A stretch of 64,000 bases of DNA, taken from the NCBI RefSeq assembly GCF_019059575.1, contig NW_024882935.1, positions 62,001-126,000 on the forward strand. Reading direction: 5' to 3'. The notes under the pieces were generated by a model. That model saw only the letters and a program-made list of their open reading frames with translations. It was not told where the DNA came from and ran no database searches. The first letter of the stretch is position 1. Every line of letters begins with the position of its first letter. Source of the DNA: Amphibalanus amphitrite. Lineage: Eukaryota; Arthropoda; Thecostraca; Balanomorpha; Balanidae. Positions 51,834 to 62,498 of the stretch are shown piece by piece. The position numbers and the translations under genes were made by a program.

Positions 51834-52727
51834 CCCTCGCCCGCACATGCCATTTTCCCATCCTAGAACGCACATGGGGGGGGGTGGTTGCCACCCCCCC
51901 CCGCGCCATTTCGTTCCTGTTGGAGATAGAGCTTAGCGGTAAAGACCAAAAAGATTCTTTGGGAAGAGACGAATCCAATGATACCCAGTTTTACCTTCTT
52001 AGGTCAGTCATTGACCTTCCAGGTCAGGTCAAACTAAAAAATGTTGCTGTTTTGGGTCACCGTTGGATATCAAGTGCGCTGCTTATCATATACCGATAAC
52101 GATGCCGTTTTCTGGTGCCAAGCCAGCTAGAACCTCTTTCTCACACTACCCGACCAGGTTTTTGCTGCTGAGGTCATTTCAGGTCAAGTTAGGTCAAGGT
52201 CAATTATATGTGTTTGTATGTCTGTGTGTGTCTGTGTGTATACTGATGTGTGCACCGGTTGTTTATGTGTCCATATTACATGAAATCATGATCTGAGAAG
52301 CTTTTACCAAAAATGCAGTCAAAAAACTTCACAAAAAGTAAATTCCGCTTGCCTAAAACGCAATTATCTTAGATGACCTAGGTTGACCTTGACCTTGACA
52401 TCTGTACATCGTCGAACAACATGTTCCATGATGGGTGGGAGGTAAGACTGGTAAAAAAGGCCGAAATCAAGGTGTCAAAAGCTCACAAAGCCCATAGCCA
52501 ACGCAAGATGTCGAGAATTGGCCATTTGGGTCATGACATGACCTGAAAAACAAGGTCATATCTCCGAAACCAAAGATCACAGAAACTTGAAATTTTCAGT
52601 GGACATCAAGAAAGGATAGAGGAGCAGCTATACGAAAAATCAGCCTTCTAGCTCCAAAAATGTTGAGTGCAGAGCAGAAAGACTACCTGGGGGGGGTGGC
52701 AACCACCCCCCCATGTGCGGGCGAGGG
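51834..52727. mobile_element. TTAA-flanked foldback MITE, copy 8, inserted in BEL element A gag
   Basis: TTAA lies at 51830-51833 and 52728-52731. The ends are CCCTCGCCCGCACATG and its inverse. The hairpin cores TGGTTGCCA (left) and TGGCAACCA (right) sit between G and C runs. The interior has AGGTCA-rich sequence. Taking out the element plus one TTAA leaves the surrounding gag frame open, a direct demonstration of a 4-base TTAA target duplication. Confidence 0.93.
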
Positions 52728-52731
52728 TTAA

Positions 52732-53726
52732 ACAGCCCGATCCATTGTGGCCATTCAGTTGCCTTCCCGCTAAACATTGGTAGTTTGATCTGGGGAACAC
52801 TTCGATGATGGCCGCCCGGTGGGTACTGCCCTGCTGACGTCATATCTTGCGGTTTGTTTGCCACCTCGGAAATCCAGGATGTTGCAGAAGCAGTCCGTCT
52901 TGGATTTAAATTTTGAACCTGCCGTTCCTTCGGTGCGTGCTCTTCTGTTTGACCTTGTTGGTTAGCCATGGTGCTCGTCGGCCGGTCCGGTTTCTGCGCC
53001 GTCAAACATTCGGTTACTGGACCGTCTATTGGGGCTGCGGCACCTTCGTCGTTCATCTCGATCACACTCGATTGCTGATGTCTTTGGTTTTCAGCTTCTT
53101 CTCCGTCGAAGTCATTTATTCTTTCCCATTGCAGCTCGTCCTCAGCTGCCTGGCGTAAATCGGCCTCCTTTGCAGCCAGTTCTGCAGCGTCCCTCGCTTC
53201 AGCCAGACGCATCTTTCTTCTCGCCTCTTCCTCAGCCAGACGCACTTTCCTCGTTGCCTCTTCCAGAGCTCTCTCCTCTTGTGTGCGCCGTTCTAGCTGC
53301 TGCGCCTGCAGCCGTTTCAGACGGGCATTAATTTGGGCTTCTTTAGATGCTGTAGAGCGGTTTGACGTACTTGACACTTGAGATCGTATGCTTGAGCCCG
53401 CCCTTCGCGAGCTCGCTTCGGAGGGTGCATCGCTCTTACGTGCCATTAAGTACGACGTGATTTTGTCACCAGTTAATTTATAACGCTCCTCCACCTCTTC
53501 CATGTAGCGTTCTGATATTCTTATATCTTCATTGTCATCTTCGAGTCCGCTTACATACGCATCGTTTGCTTCAGCCACGTTGTCTAAAGCCTCTCCGATC
53601 CTTTCGAGTAAACCTTGCAGTTGCGTGGCTGCTTCCGTTTGATGCGATAATGGTTTCGGCTGTATTAAAGAGTCTCGTAAATGCTCCCTTCTTCCTGGCC
53701 CGTAACTTCTTCTGAGCCGTCTCCAT
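52732..53726 (-). pseudogene. BEL/Pao element A gag, N-terminal part
   Basis: Starts at an ATG at 53726 with a basic N-terminus and shifts frame near 53640. It continues as a long Ala/Glu/Arg-rich coiled region and reaches PQIKLPMFSGKATEWPQW, the DUF1759-type block typical of BEL/Pao Gag. It is cut at 52731 by TTAA copy 8; the remaining part of Gag lies before 51829. Confidence 0.85.
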
Positions 53727-53891
53727 GATAAGGTCTACAATTTACTTTAACTGTAACAGTGCGAGATAGATGCTAGCGAGTAAAGTAGGTCATCGTTACG
53801 TTACAATGAACTCGGGGTCAATGGCAATCGATGACAAAAGCACACGATAAGAGGATCGATTCTTATCGATCCGGCCCGGAGGACCATTAAT

Positions 53892-54071
53892 TGTTGTCGT
53901 TACAACAATCACGAATGTTGAGTTAATGAATACATTACGTTAAATGCGAAAAATTCCCATATTACGAATACGAAAAGCGAAGGGAAACGAATCGTCGTAA
54001 TGCACTCAAAAAACTGTATTTTCCGTGGAAACCCGTCAAGATTACTAGAACATAACCCGTCGGAACCCGTC
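53892..54071 (-). repeat. BEL/Pao element A, 5' LTR, inner part
   Basis: Matches the first 145 bases of 48184-48414, then carries an extra stretch with two CCCGTCGGAA copies just before element B. The adjacent TGGTCCTCCGGGCC on the minus strand is a plausible tRNA primer-binding site. Confidence 0.85.
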
Positions 54072-54366
54072 TGTTAGAAAACCGATGTATTGCGTAGGTA
54101 AGGCAGATGGTATCTTGAGTCACATTGCACTGTCGCAGACAATATTTTACATTTGTCGTGATTTCATGATCGCGTTGATCATTTCTAATTCATCGTTCTA
54201 GGCCTTTTACGTTAAAGCAAAACTTAATCAATCGCTTCATTCAAATCAAGCCATCGCATCAGTATCTCCCCTTTTTCTAGACATTTTTCACCTCACGCAA
54301 TTCAATCATTTCAAATTTCTCACGCGTCGACCATTGCCAGCGCCTCCGCGCAGATAATTCACAACA
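54072..54366 (-). repeat. BEL/Pao element B, 3' LTR
   Basis: 295 bases, minus-strand TGTTGTG to CTAACA, identical by eye to 59366-59660. A polypurine tract GTGGGGGAGGG abuts its inner side. The 5-base target duplication CCGTC lies at 54067-54071 and 59661-59665. Confidence 0.95.
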
Positions 54367-54393
54367 CCCTCCCCCACGTGACCGGCGGCACGC

Positions 54394-57300
54394 TCAGCAT
54401 CTGCTACCCTCAAGTAAATAAAGTCTTTGTACTGGCCGCCGTCGGTCACCATCTGTGGTGCGCAGTGTCGCCGATCGCACTCGTCCATCTCGGCCAGTGT
54501 GTAGCGCTGTGATGACACCGGTCTTCCATGTTAACCGGTTGGACTGCTCTCCCTCGACGAGTACTAAGTCACCGATAGCTGCTTCTCGGATCAGCTGTCT
54601 GTGTTGGAAATCTCTCAGATTTCTCAGGTATTCTCTCTGCCAGCGTCTCCAAAGGTGCACCGCAACTCTAGTCTGGTAACGCCGCCGGCCTCGGAGATCG
54701 TCCTCCTCTTCCTCTGCTCCTCCCAGTGGACACCTTAGGAAGTCGGCAGGTCTGAGCGGCTGCTGGTCACTCGGGTCGTCAGTGACGGCTGTCAGAGGGC
54801 GCTGGTTGATAGCGCTCTCGATCTGGCAGAGAACTGTCTCGAGCTCTTCCCTACCGAGAAGGGCACTGCCAAGTGTTCTGCGGAGGGCAGCCTTGGTTAG
54901 TCCAACCAACCGCTCCCAAAAGCCCCCCCACCAGGGGGCTCGCTCAACAATGAAGTGCCAGCTCACGCCCTCAGTCGCTAAAACCTTAGCCGCTCCCTTG
55001 AAGTTTTTTGCGTTGTCGCTCAACACACTTCTGGGCTTTCCTCTGCGGGCTGCAAATCTGCGGTAAGCTTGGATGAAGTCCTCGGTCCCCTGTGACGAAA
55101 CTAGCTCTAGATGGAGCGCGCGCGTAACCGCACACGTGAATACCACAAAATACAGCCTTGAAGCTTGATGACCTGCTCCCCCACGGACCAGCAGTGGTCC
55201 TCCAAGGTCCACACCGATGTGACTAAAGGGTTGTGAGGGGCGAGTCCTGGTGCTTGGTAGAGGTGCTACCACTTGACCAAGAGGTTGTGCACGGAAAATC
55301 AGGCACCTTTGACAGCTTCGTAACACTGACCGGACCACCTGGCGGCCTCGCAGAATCCAATATCTGTCCCTGAGCGCACTCAACACCTGCTGCACGCCGG
55401 CATGGCACAGCCGCAGATGAGTGTCTTCAACGAGTAGCTGTACTAGTCGGTGATCCGACGGCAGAATGATGGGGTGCTTCTCTTCATCATTCAGAAGGGC
55501 CTCTTGGAGACGACCCTCTTTCTTCAGTATACCGTTCTCTAGTCTGGCACCAAGACTATGCAGGCGCGACTTTGGAGACAGCGGCTGTCCCTTTCTCAGC
55601 GCTGACACGTCTTCATGGAACTTTGATTGCGCAGCTTTGATCCAGTATTCCAACGCGCCTTCTACCTCTTCGGCCACCAGTGGTCCCGTTTTCCTGTCTT
55701 GTCTGCCGTCTTGTCTGCAGTTGTGTACCCATCTCAGTACCCAAGCTGTCACGTTGAGTAAACGTTTCAAGGAGCCGTAGCCGACCGGATCAAAGAGCTG
55801 CTGCGTTCCAGAACTGTCACTAAGTACCACCAGAGCTTGCTTCCTTTCTTCCAGCTGACACTGTGATGGTTCGGGCTCAGAATCCCTTTTCTGGGGCCAT
55901 TGTGACTCGTGCTGTCTGAGCCACTCTGGTCCGTGCAACCAGAGGTCACCGTTCAGGCGGTCCGCTGACGTACCTCGGGAGGGCAGGTCCGCCGGGTTCT
56001 CGTTTCCGGGGCAGTGTCCCCATTCCTCTGCGGCGGTCAGCTCTTGTAGCTCCTGCACGCGATTCCTCACGTACACGCCCCATCTATCCGCGTCGCTATT
56101 GATCCAGCTGAGAGCCACCATGGAGTCTGTCCATAGGAAGCTTTTCTGGGGTGGCACAGTTAGCTGTTTCTTCACGTAGGCTAGAAGCCGTGCGCCGATC
56201 AGAGCTGCCGTAAGCTCGAGCCTTGGAATGGTGATTTCTTGACTCGGCGAAAGACGTGACTTGCTGATGAGCAAGTAGGTACTTGCACACTGCTCCGAAT
56301 GCTCACTTCTGATGTAGAGGACGGCTGCATAGGCTTCTTTACTTGCATCACAGAATACGTGAATCTGGTACGGTCTCTCGGCCAGCGCACAGTTTCTAGG
56401 AATGAAAAACTTTCCCAAAGTGCGGAGTTCACGGAGCCACTTTCTCCACTGGCACTGGACGGCACTAGGAAGAGCTTCATCCCATCCCTTGCCCTCCTTC
56501 CAGAGTGCTTTGAGCATCATCTTAGCCCGCACCGACACAGGATTCAGGAGTCCCAGTGGGTCATAGAATCTCGCCGTAATCTTCAGGATGCTCCTCTTTG
56601 TCTCTGGCAGACAACTTCCAAGTTGAGCCAGCTGATCAGTTTCAACCACTAGATGATCTGTGGTTGGGGCCCAGCTCACTCCGAGCACCTTTCGTTCGCT
56701 GTTTGAGCAGTTGGCTAGCTCCTGGGGGTCAGTTGGCTGGAAGCTGGTAGTCCATTTTGTCATATTCATCTGAGCTTCACTGAATATTTGGACTGTCCTT
56801 TCCTTCACACAGCGTGCTTCTTCGTCTGAAGCAACGCTAGTGATTAAATCATCACAGTAGATGTCCCTGATGAGTCGGTCAACCAGTTCAGGATCGGAAC
56901 GCTTAAAATGTGTGAGGTGCTGCCTTAGCGTCGCCTGCAGCAAGAACGGCGAGGCATTCACCCCGAACAGGACTCTTTTCATCCTGTAGGTGGTCGGCTT
57001 GAGGTCGCACGCCTTCTCCCTCCAGAGGAACCTGGTGACATCACGATCACTAGGGTGGAGTGACAGCTGCAGGAAGGCTTTCTCAAGGTCAGCAGTGAGA
57101 CCGATGTTGTTTGAGCGGAACCTCAGTAACACACCCGTAAGGTCGGCAATAAGATTGGGACCTGCTCGGATGAAGTCGTTGAGTGCCTTCGGATGACCAG
57201 CGGCGGCGTCGAAGACCACGCGTATTTTTCCCTTCTTGTAGACTGCGTGGTGCGGCAACACATGGACTGGTCCGTCTGGCTCCAGTGGTACTCGCTCTGC

Positions 57301-59343
57301 ATGGCCGGCCTCCAGATAGTTCTGAATGGCATCATCATACTCCTGCAGGCGTCCAGTTTTCCTCAAAGCGGCTTCACAGGCTTCTAGCCGAATTACAGCG
57401 TGTTTTTCGTTGGTTGGCAGACCCTGCGCTCCCCCCTCTTTCCATGGCCATCGGTTTTCGTAGCGCCCATCAGGTAGACGAGTGCACGTTTCTTGGAAGT
57501 GTTTCAGCGCCTGTTCATCCTCTTCCGATTCTTTGTTTGTCCCGCTTACTCCATCTGAACCGATTCCAATGCCTTCTAGACTCCATAGATCCTCAAGCAG
57601 ACTTCTTGTGTCGGCACGGATGAAGTTGACTGCTGCAGCTGGGGCCGCACCCACGTGTTCCGAATGTACCCGTCCAGCGAGGATCCATCCGAAAATAGAG
57701 CCCATTGCTACCGGCCCTGCTGGACCAACCTTCATTCTTCCGTCGACAATGTTTTGAAAGTAGTCTAGTCCGATCAGGATATCCACGTCTCGACTATCGT
57801 GTTCTCCTGGTGGTTCCGCCAGCTTGAGTCCGGTAAGGTGTGGGTACGCTTTTAGGTCGGAGGTCACGATGGTCGGGGGTGCGGCACATATCTCTGGCAC
57901 CTCGTAGGCGGTTAGTACGATGCCCGATTGAGCTTCAGCTCTCAGGCTTAGCTGTACTCTGTTGGTCAAACATTGTGTTGTCTTGCTTCCTCCAAAGGTT
58001 TCAACTTTCAAATGTTCACTGCTTAGAACACGACATCCAAGCTCGCGAGCTACTGCTGTTCTAATGAACGTTTGGTTGCTACCTGAGTCAAGCATGATTC
58101 GAACTGTTTTTTCACTGAGCTCGCCAGTTGCCCTCACCTGTGCGGTCTGCATCAGGACTTTGCTCCGCTTAGCCGTGCTAGCTGCTGTCACAGTGACGTT
58201 GCTTTCAGTGCCCGCTGGTTCTACAGAAATAGCTGCTGAGGTGGCGGCATTGCTAGCGGTTCCAGCTGAGTCACCACATAGGAGCACAGAATGCCTTCCG
58301 CTACACTTAGTGCATCGTGGCTTGCCAGCAGAGCACTCCGACGCTCGATGTCCGTTCTCCAAGCACCAGTAACAGGCGCCCACGCGTCTTAACCGGTCAC
58401 GTCTCTCCGCGATGGTCCAGTTTCTGGCCTTCCGGCAGTCTTCTGCGGGGTGCGGGTACTCGCAAAAGGTACAGCGTGGTAGTGACTCCTGTCGAGAAGC
58501 TCTTAAGGCAGTGGCGGAACCGAAGGGGCTCGCGCGTCTCTCCGGCAGACTTCTGTCTGCCGCTGAGGCAGCTGCCGTGGTTTTGCAGAGACTGTGAAAC
58601 GAGCGTCCGTGTGCTTCTGTATAGGTCCGCGTATACTCAGCCAGTTCTGTCAGCTCATTAACACCCTTTTCCTTCAGGTACACCTCCAATTGTTTTGGGC
58701 AACACTCAAAAAACTGTTCTAGGATTAAAAGATCTCGCAAGGCATTGTAAGAGTGCTCGGTGTCGGTTAAGTCAACCCAGCGAGTGGCGTAGCTGTTCAG
58801 CCGGGTGATAAACTGCGCTGGAGTTTCGTTAAGTTCGGGTCTCGCGTCACGCAGTTTTTTACGGTAGCCTTCGCCTGTCAGGCCATACCTGTTCAGTAGA
58901 GCCGTCTTAAGAATATCATAATCATCGGCATCCTCCCTGCTTAGCCGTGAGTATGTGTCAAGTGCTTGGCCAGTAAGTAACGCGCTTAAATTTGCAGCCC
59001 AGTCTTCGCGAGGCCACTGATTTATCTCAGCAATCCTTTCGAATCTGCTAAGATAACTGTCCATGTCGTCCTTGCTGTCTTCAAATGTCGGCATTCTGGG
59101 TCTTTTTGCCACTAACCTGACGTCGGTGTTTCTGCTGTGCTGGCTTTCCCTGTCAGCTTCAATTCTCATTCGTTCCATTTCAAGTTCATGTTGTCGCCTT
59201 TTTTCGGATTCCTTTTCTTGTCGTTCACGTTCACGTTCACGCTCCTCTCTTCTTTCTTCTCTATCTACTTGCTTCTCAGCAAACTGCAGTGCTTCTGCAC
59301 CGGACAACCCCTGCCTTACGGCGATCTCTATATAATGTTCCAT
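54394..59343 (-). CDS. BEL/Pao element B polyprotein, intact gag-pol
   Basis: A single uninterrupted 1649-codon frame. Residues about 1-60 form a charged Arg/Glu coil. About 75-250 is a Gag resembling the SCAN-like capsid of other LTR elements (FEDSKDDMDSYLSRFERIA). Cys/His knuckles are at about 291-356. The aspartic protease has DSGSN at 419-423. Reverse transcriptase has the CDD variant of its catalytic box (IYCDDLITS). RNase H has HVFCDAS and LWTDS. The integrase has an HHCC zinc region (RLCHAG to SCQRC), a core with GVDLGG, LSDNAKNF and GGFWERLVG, and the BEL-type C-terminal domain. ORF, LTRs and target duplication are all intact, suggesting recent activity. It is a genomic retrotransposon; no envelope gene is seen. 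Confidence 0.95.
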   Translation of the reverse strand: MEHYIEIAVRQGLSGAEALQFAEKQVDREERREERERERERQEKESEKRRQHELEMERMRIEADRESQHSRNTDVRLVAKRPRMPTFEDSKDDMDSYLSRFERIAEINQWPREDWAANLSALLTGQALDTYSRLSREDADDYDILKTALLNRYGLTGEGYRKKLRDARPELNETPAQFITRLNSYATRWVDLTDTEHSYNALRDLLILEQFFECCPKQLEVYLKEKGVNELTELAEYTRTYTEAHGRSFHSLCKTTAAASAADRSLPERRASPFGSATALRASRQESLPRCTFCEYPHPAEDCRKARNWTIAERRDRLRRVGACYWCLENGHRASECSAGKPRCTKCSGRHSVLLCGDSAGTASNAATSAAISVEPAGTESNVTVTAASTAKRSKVLMQTAQVRATGELSEKTVRIMLDSGSNQTFIRTAVARELGCRVLSSEHLKVETFGGSKTTQCLTNRVQLSLRAEAQSGIVLTAYEVPEICAAPPTIVTSDLKAYPHLTGLKLAEPPGEHDSRDVDILIGLDYFQNIVDGRMKVGPAGPVAMGSIFGWILAGRVHSEHVGAAPAAAVNFIRADTRSLLEDLWSLEGIGIGSDGVSGTNKESEEDEQALKHFQETCTRLPDGRYENRWPWKEGGAQGLPTNEKHAVIRLEACEAALRKTGRLQEYDDAIQNYLEAGHAERVPLEPDGPVHVLPHHAVYKKGKIRVVFDAAAGHPKALNDFIRAGPNLIADLTGVLLRFRSNNIGLTADLEKAFLQLSLHPSDRDVTRFLWREKACDLKPTTYRMKRVLFGVNASPFLLQATLRQHLTHFKRSDPELVDRLIRDIYCDDLITSVASDEEARCVKERTVQIFSEAQMNMTKWTTSFQPTDPQELANCSNSERKVLGVSWAPTTDHLVVETDQLAQLGSCLPETKRSILKITARFYDPLGLLNPVSVRAKMMLKALWKEGKGWDEALPSAVQCQWRKWLRELRTLGKFFIPRNCALAERPYQIHVFCDASKEAYAAVLYIRSEHSEQCASTYLLISKSRLSPSQEITIPRLELTAALIGARLLAYVKKQLTVPPQKSFLWTDSMVALSWINSDADRWGVYVRNRVQELQELTAAEEWGHCPGNENPADLPSRGTSADRLNGDLWLHGPEWLRQHESQWPQKRDSEPEPSQCQLEERKQALVVLSDSSGTQQLFDPVGYGSLKRLLNVTAWVLRWVHNCRQDGRQDRKTGPLVAEEVEGALEYWIKAAQSKFHEDVSALRKGQPLSPKSRLHSLGARLENGILKKEGRLQEALLNDEEKHPIILPSDHRLVQLLVEDTHLRLCHAGVQQVLSALRDRYWILRGRQVVRSVLRSCQRCLIFRAQPLGQVVAPLPSTRTRPSQPFSHIGVDLGGPLLVRGGAGHQASRLYFVVFTCAVTRALHLELVSSQGTEDFIQAYRRFAARRGKPRSVLSDNAKNFKGAAKVLATEGVSWHFIVERAPWWGGFWERLVGLTKAALRRTLGSALLGREELETVLCQIESAINQRPLTAVTDDPSDQQPLRPADFLRCPLGGAEEEEDDLRGRRRYQTRVAVHLWRRWQREYLRNLRDFQHRQLIREAAIGDLVLVEGEQSNRLTWKTGVITALHTGRDGRVRSATLRTTDGDRRRPVQRLYLLEGSRC

Positions 59344-59365
59344 GTCCTGTCACGGTCACCAGAAA
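59344..59365 (-). promoter_or_regulatory. BEL/Pao element B primer-binding site
   Basis: Next to the 5' LTR, on the minus strand, TGGTGACCGTGACAGGAC begins four bases after the LTR. It is complementary to what would be the 3' end of an arginine tRNA, from memory of arthropod tRNA-Arg genes; the discriminator base differs from Drosophila. Confidence 0.6.
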
Positions 59366-59660
59366 TGTTAGAAAACCGATGTATTGCGTAGGTAAGGCAG
59401 ATGGTATCTTGAGTCACATTGCACTGTCGCAGACAATATTTTACATTTGTCGTGATTTCATGATCGCGTTGATCATTTCTAATTCATCGTTCTAGGCCTT
59501 TTACGTTAAAGCAAAACTTAATCAATCGCTTCATTCAAATCAAGCCATCGCATCAGTATCTCCCCTTTTTCTAGACATTTTTCACCTCACGCAATTCAAT
59601 CATTTCAAATTTCTCACGCGTCGACCATTGCCAGCGCCTCCGCGCAGATAATTCACAACA
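59366..59660 (-). repeat. BEL/Pao element B, 5' LTR
   Basis: Identical by eye to 54072-54366. Confidence 0.95.
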
Positions 59661-59665
59661 CCGTC

Positions 59666-59750
59666 GGAACGTTCAGTAAAATCATAAATAAAATATTAAC
59701 GTTCCTCGTGCGCTCCAATCGCTGTCGCCTTTCGTTGCGTCGGCGACACA
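59666..59750 (-). repeat. BEL/Pao element A, 5' LTR, outer part
   Basis: Continues the sequence interrupted at 54071 and ends GGCGACACA, matching the end of 48184-48414. Flanking TGGTCTCGAAAA matches the interior of TTAA copy 1a. Confidence 0.88.
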
Positions 59751-60170
59751 TGGTCTCGAAAAAATATGGCCAGAGAATAGCAGTTTTCATTTTTCCCCAT
59801 TGACTTATAATGGTGAGTTCACGAACATGACCTGACCTCATATGACCTTTAGGAAAAATCCGAGACATAAGGTGTGATACTCGTAATGAATATTAGATCC
59901 TGCAAGTTTCATTTATCTGTGAAAGCTCCTCTGGCAGTGAGGGCGTTGCGAAGTTGCGACATCTGAAGACCGTTGCAGAGGTTCACTTATGACGTCACAG
60001 GTCAGTGACCTGACCTGACCTGACCTGAAAATGCGTATGGTGTCAAAAGATCCGGCTTGAATCAAGGGTCAGGTATGCCAAGTTTCAGCTCTCTATCGCC
60101 AGCGTGTTCGAAGCTATCGCGAAATAACCCTATGGGGGGGGGGCACCCGTCTCCCCTCGGCCGGCGAGGG
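59751..60170. mobile_element. right part of split TTAA element (copy 7)
   Basis: After a short copy-1a-like stretch it becomes the reverse complement of the left half of copy 2, and ends GGCCGGCGAGGG before TTAA at 60171-60174. Confidence 0.7.
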
Positions 60171-60174
60171 TTAA

Positions 60175-61053
60175 CCCTCGCCCGTATTGGTGTTTTTCCA
60201 GCCGCGAACGTATAAGGGGGGGGGGTCCGTTGGACCCCCCCCCCCTTGCCGTTTCGCCCCTGATCGAGCTAGAGCTTCGCGGAAAAAACGAGCGTGTTGC
60301 CCGTGACGAGAAGAAGCCGATGATACCCAATTTTAAGGTCCTAGGTCATTGGTTGACCTTGCAGGTCAGGTCAATGACCCAAAAGTCGGGAAAATCGGGA
60401 CCTGTTAGAACGTCGTAAAGTGTGGCTGCTATGGGGTTTTTCGGGGTGCTGATCACGAATATCATGTTAGTTTTGATCACAAATGATGTCTTCATGCATT
60501 TAGGCCGGGTCGGGTCAGGTCAGGTCAGGTCAACCAGTAAGGGTGTTCGTAGTAGGTGGCAACCGCCTCTGACAGCTTCGTAACATGTTACGAAGGCACC
60601 AAAACTACTTCGTAAATGTTCATATGGTTGCTAAATTCGAATTCAGCTCTAAAAACTGGTCTAGAAACATGTAAAACTCGAAAAAGTGAACCGAGGTCAT
60701 CAAAGGTCAATGACCTGACCTGACCTTCAGGTGACCTTGACACCCACTCTAATGCATGGGGGCAACATCATATCACATGTTTGAACGCTTGAAACCACGA
60801 AAAGACTGCAAACGCGCGGCTAATGCGAGCCGACATACGCCGAATCGCGATTCCGGCCAAACATGGTCTCGAAAAGTAGGTCACAGGTCAAAGGTCATTT
60901 GGGTCAGGGTCATGAAATTTTCAGGGTAGGTGTAAAATTGATGAACGCGAGGGTACTGAAAGTTTCGTCACGATCGGCCGCTTTTTACGCGAGTTATTCG
61001 CGAAAAACCATGGGGGGGTCCGTTCGACCCCCCCCCCCCTATACGGGCGAGGG
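60175..61053. mobile_element. TTAA-flanked foldback MITE, copy 1b
   Basis: TTAA lies at 60171-60174 (shared with copy 7) and 61054-61057. It starts CCCTCGCCCGTATTGG and ends CGGGCGAGGG. Nearly colinear with 838-1726, including both hairpins and the triple AGGTCA array at 60878-60897. Confidence 0.9.
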
Positions 61054-61299
61054 TTAATGTATCTAATGGTCTTGCCGAATCGCGATCGAATGTTTATTGT
61101 GCAATGTATGATCAACTTAGTCTGGGGAGTGCAGGTAAGTTGTCCTTAGCACTTCATTAGATTGTGAAAATAGGTACAGCCAATAGGTGCACTGCGCGAT
61201 TCGGTCATGTCAATGAGGTGAAATTTAAAATCAAACGAATTAATAAAAACAGATGGAGGCTGACAGCTCAAATTGAAATGACCTCCGAAACTGCCAGTA

Positions 61300-62496
61300 G
61301 GGGAGAGTGGGGAAAGATGCCCAGGGTTTTGCAATGTCATATATTATTCGAAAATGACAATAGGAAAGCAAGAACGTGGAGTTTCAACGGAAGCCGACAT
61401 CATTTTTCTCCAAAAAAAATATCACACTTTCGTGCCTGAAATATGATAACTTTTTTGCTATTAAGCATTTTCCTGAAGAAGTGAAAGGGGGCATCTTACC
61501 CCAGAGGGTGGGAAAGACGCCCCCTGGCGTAGGGGAAGATGCCCCCTGCACTATAAGTGACATAAATTGGCACGTGAATTGCCTAAAGGAATCAGTAGTC
61601 CCTTCGAGCCTGCGGTAGACACTAAACGCTATCATAACTCATAAGGGCCCTAAAAAGTCGTCGAGAGGAGCTTCAGAGGTCATCGTGAGGGCCATCATGT
61701 CCAGCGCGGCCAAACGAGCCTCCGTGGTGGCGTTCGGAGACCGTCGTGGGGCCCTTATAGGTCTTCATGATGCTTGAGGGCCCTCAAGCCGCCCATCGTG
61801 GGGACTTCAGATGCTAGCGCGGCCCGTGGAGCCAGCGTGGGAGCCCTCAAAGGATGTCGTGAGGGGCCTTGGAGTCAATAATGGGGCTCACAGAGGCCGT
61901 CATGAGGGCTCTCAGAGTCAGATGCCGCCCAAAAAGTCGTTGTGTGGGCCGAGAGACCGGCATGGAGAGTACCCGACCATATTGGACTCTCAATAGTCCC
62001 AGATCGGCTTTTGTCTCTCAGCACAAGTATGTAATAAATGATTCGACGGGTTGCTTGAAGGACAGCGTACGGAACTAGGGGGTGGGCGTCTTTCCCCAGC
62101 AGGACAGGGGACATCTTTCCCCAAGGTACCGAATTAACATTTAATCAGTACAATTTGTAAGCCATAAAACAACAACCTGAAACAAACTGGTTAGGACACA
62201 GTACACGCATGTTAATGCATCTCGACCATAGCAAGGGAGATAAAAATTATTTACCTTCTTTGATATTTACAATGTTTTGACACCAAAATATTTTCTGAAA
62301 GCAGCAAATAAAAAACATGCGATCACCAGCCAACCGTTGCTCAACTAAGCTTCGAAAATGTTTGTGCAGCTAACAAGACAGGCTTCCGCTTTACGCTAAG
62401 AACATAAATTTTCATGTTAGATTATTTGTTTCGCCGCTAGAGGGGGTGGGGTGTCTTTCCCACCCTGGGCATCTTACCCCACTCTGAACTCTCCCC
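61300..62496. mobile_element. TA-flanked MITE with GGGGAGAG ends, second copy
   Basis: TA lies at 61298-61299 and 62497-62498. The ends are GGGGAGAGTGGGG and a near inverse. Repeated GAAAGATGCCCC/GGGGCATCTT motifs occur inside. Between 61640 and 61990 a diverged tandem unit with GTCGTGAGGGCC-like phrases is visible. No ORF recognised. Confidence 0.78.
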
Positions 62497-62498
62497 TA

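Noticed and set aside
61500-62100. CRISPR-like array in the repeated GGGGAAGATGCC motifs
   Set aside because: Spacing is irregular, the repeats belong to an inverted-repeat MITE, and the genome is eukaryotic.
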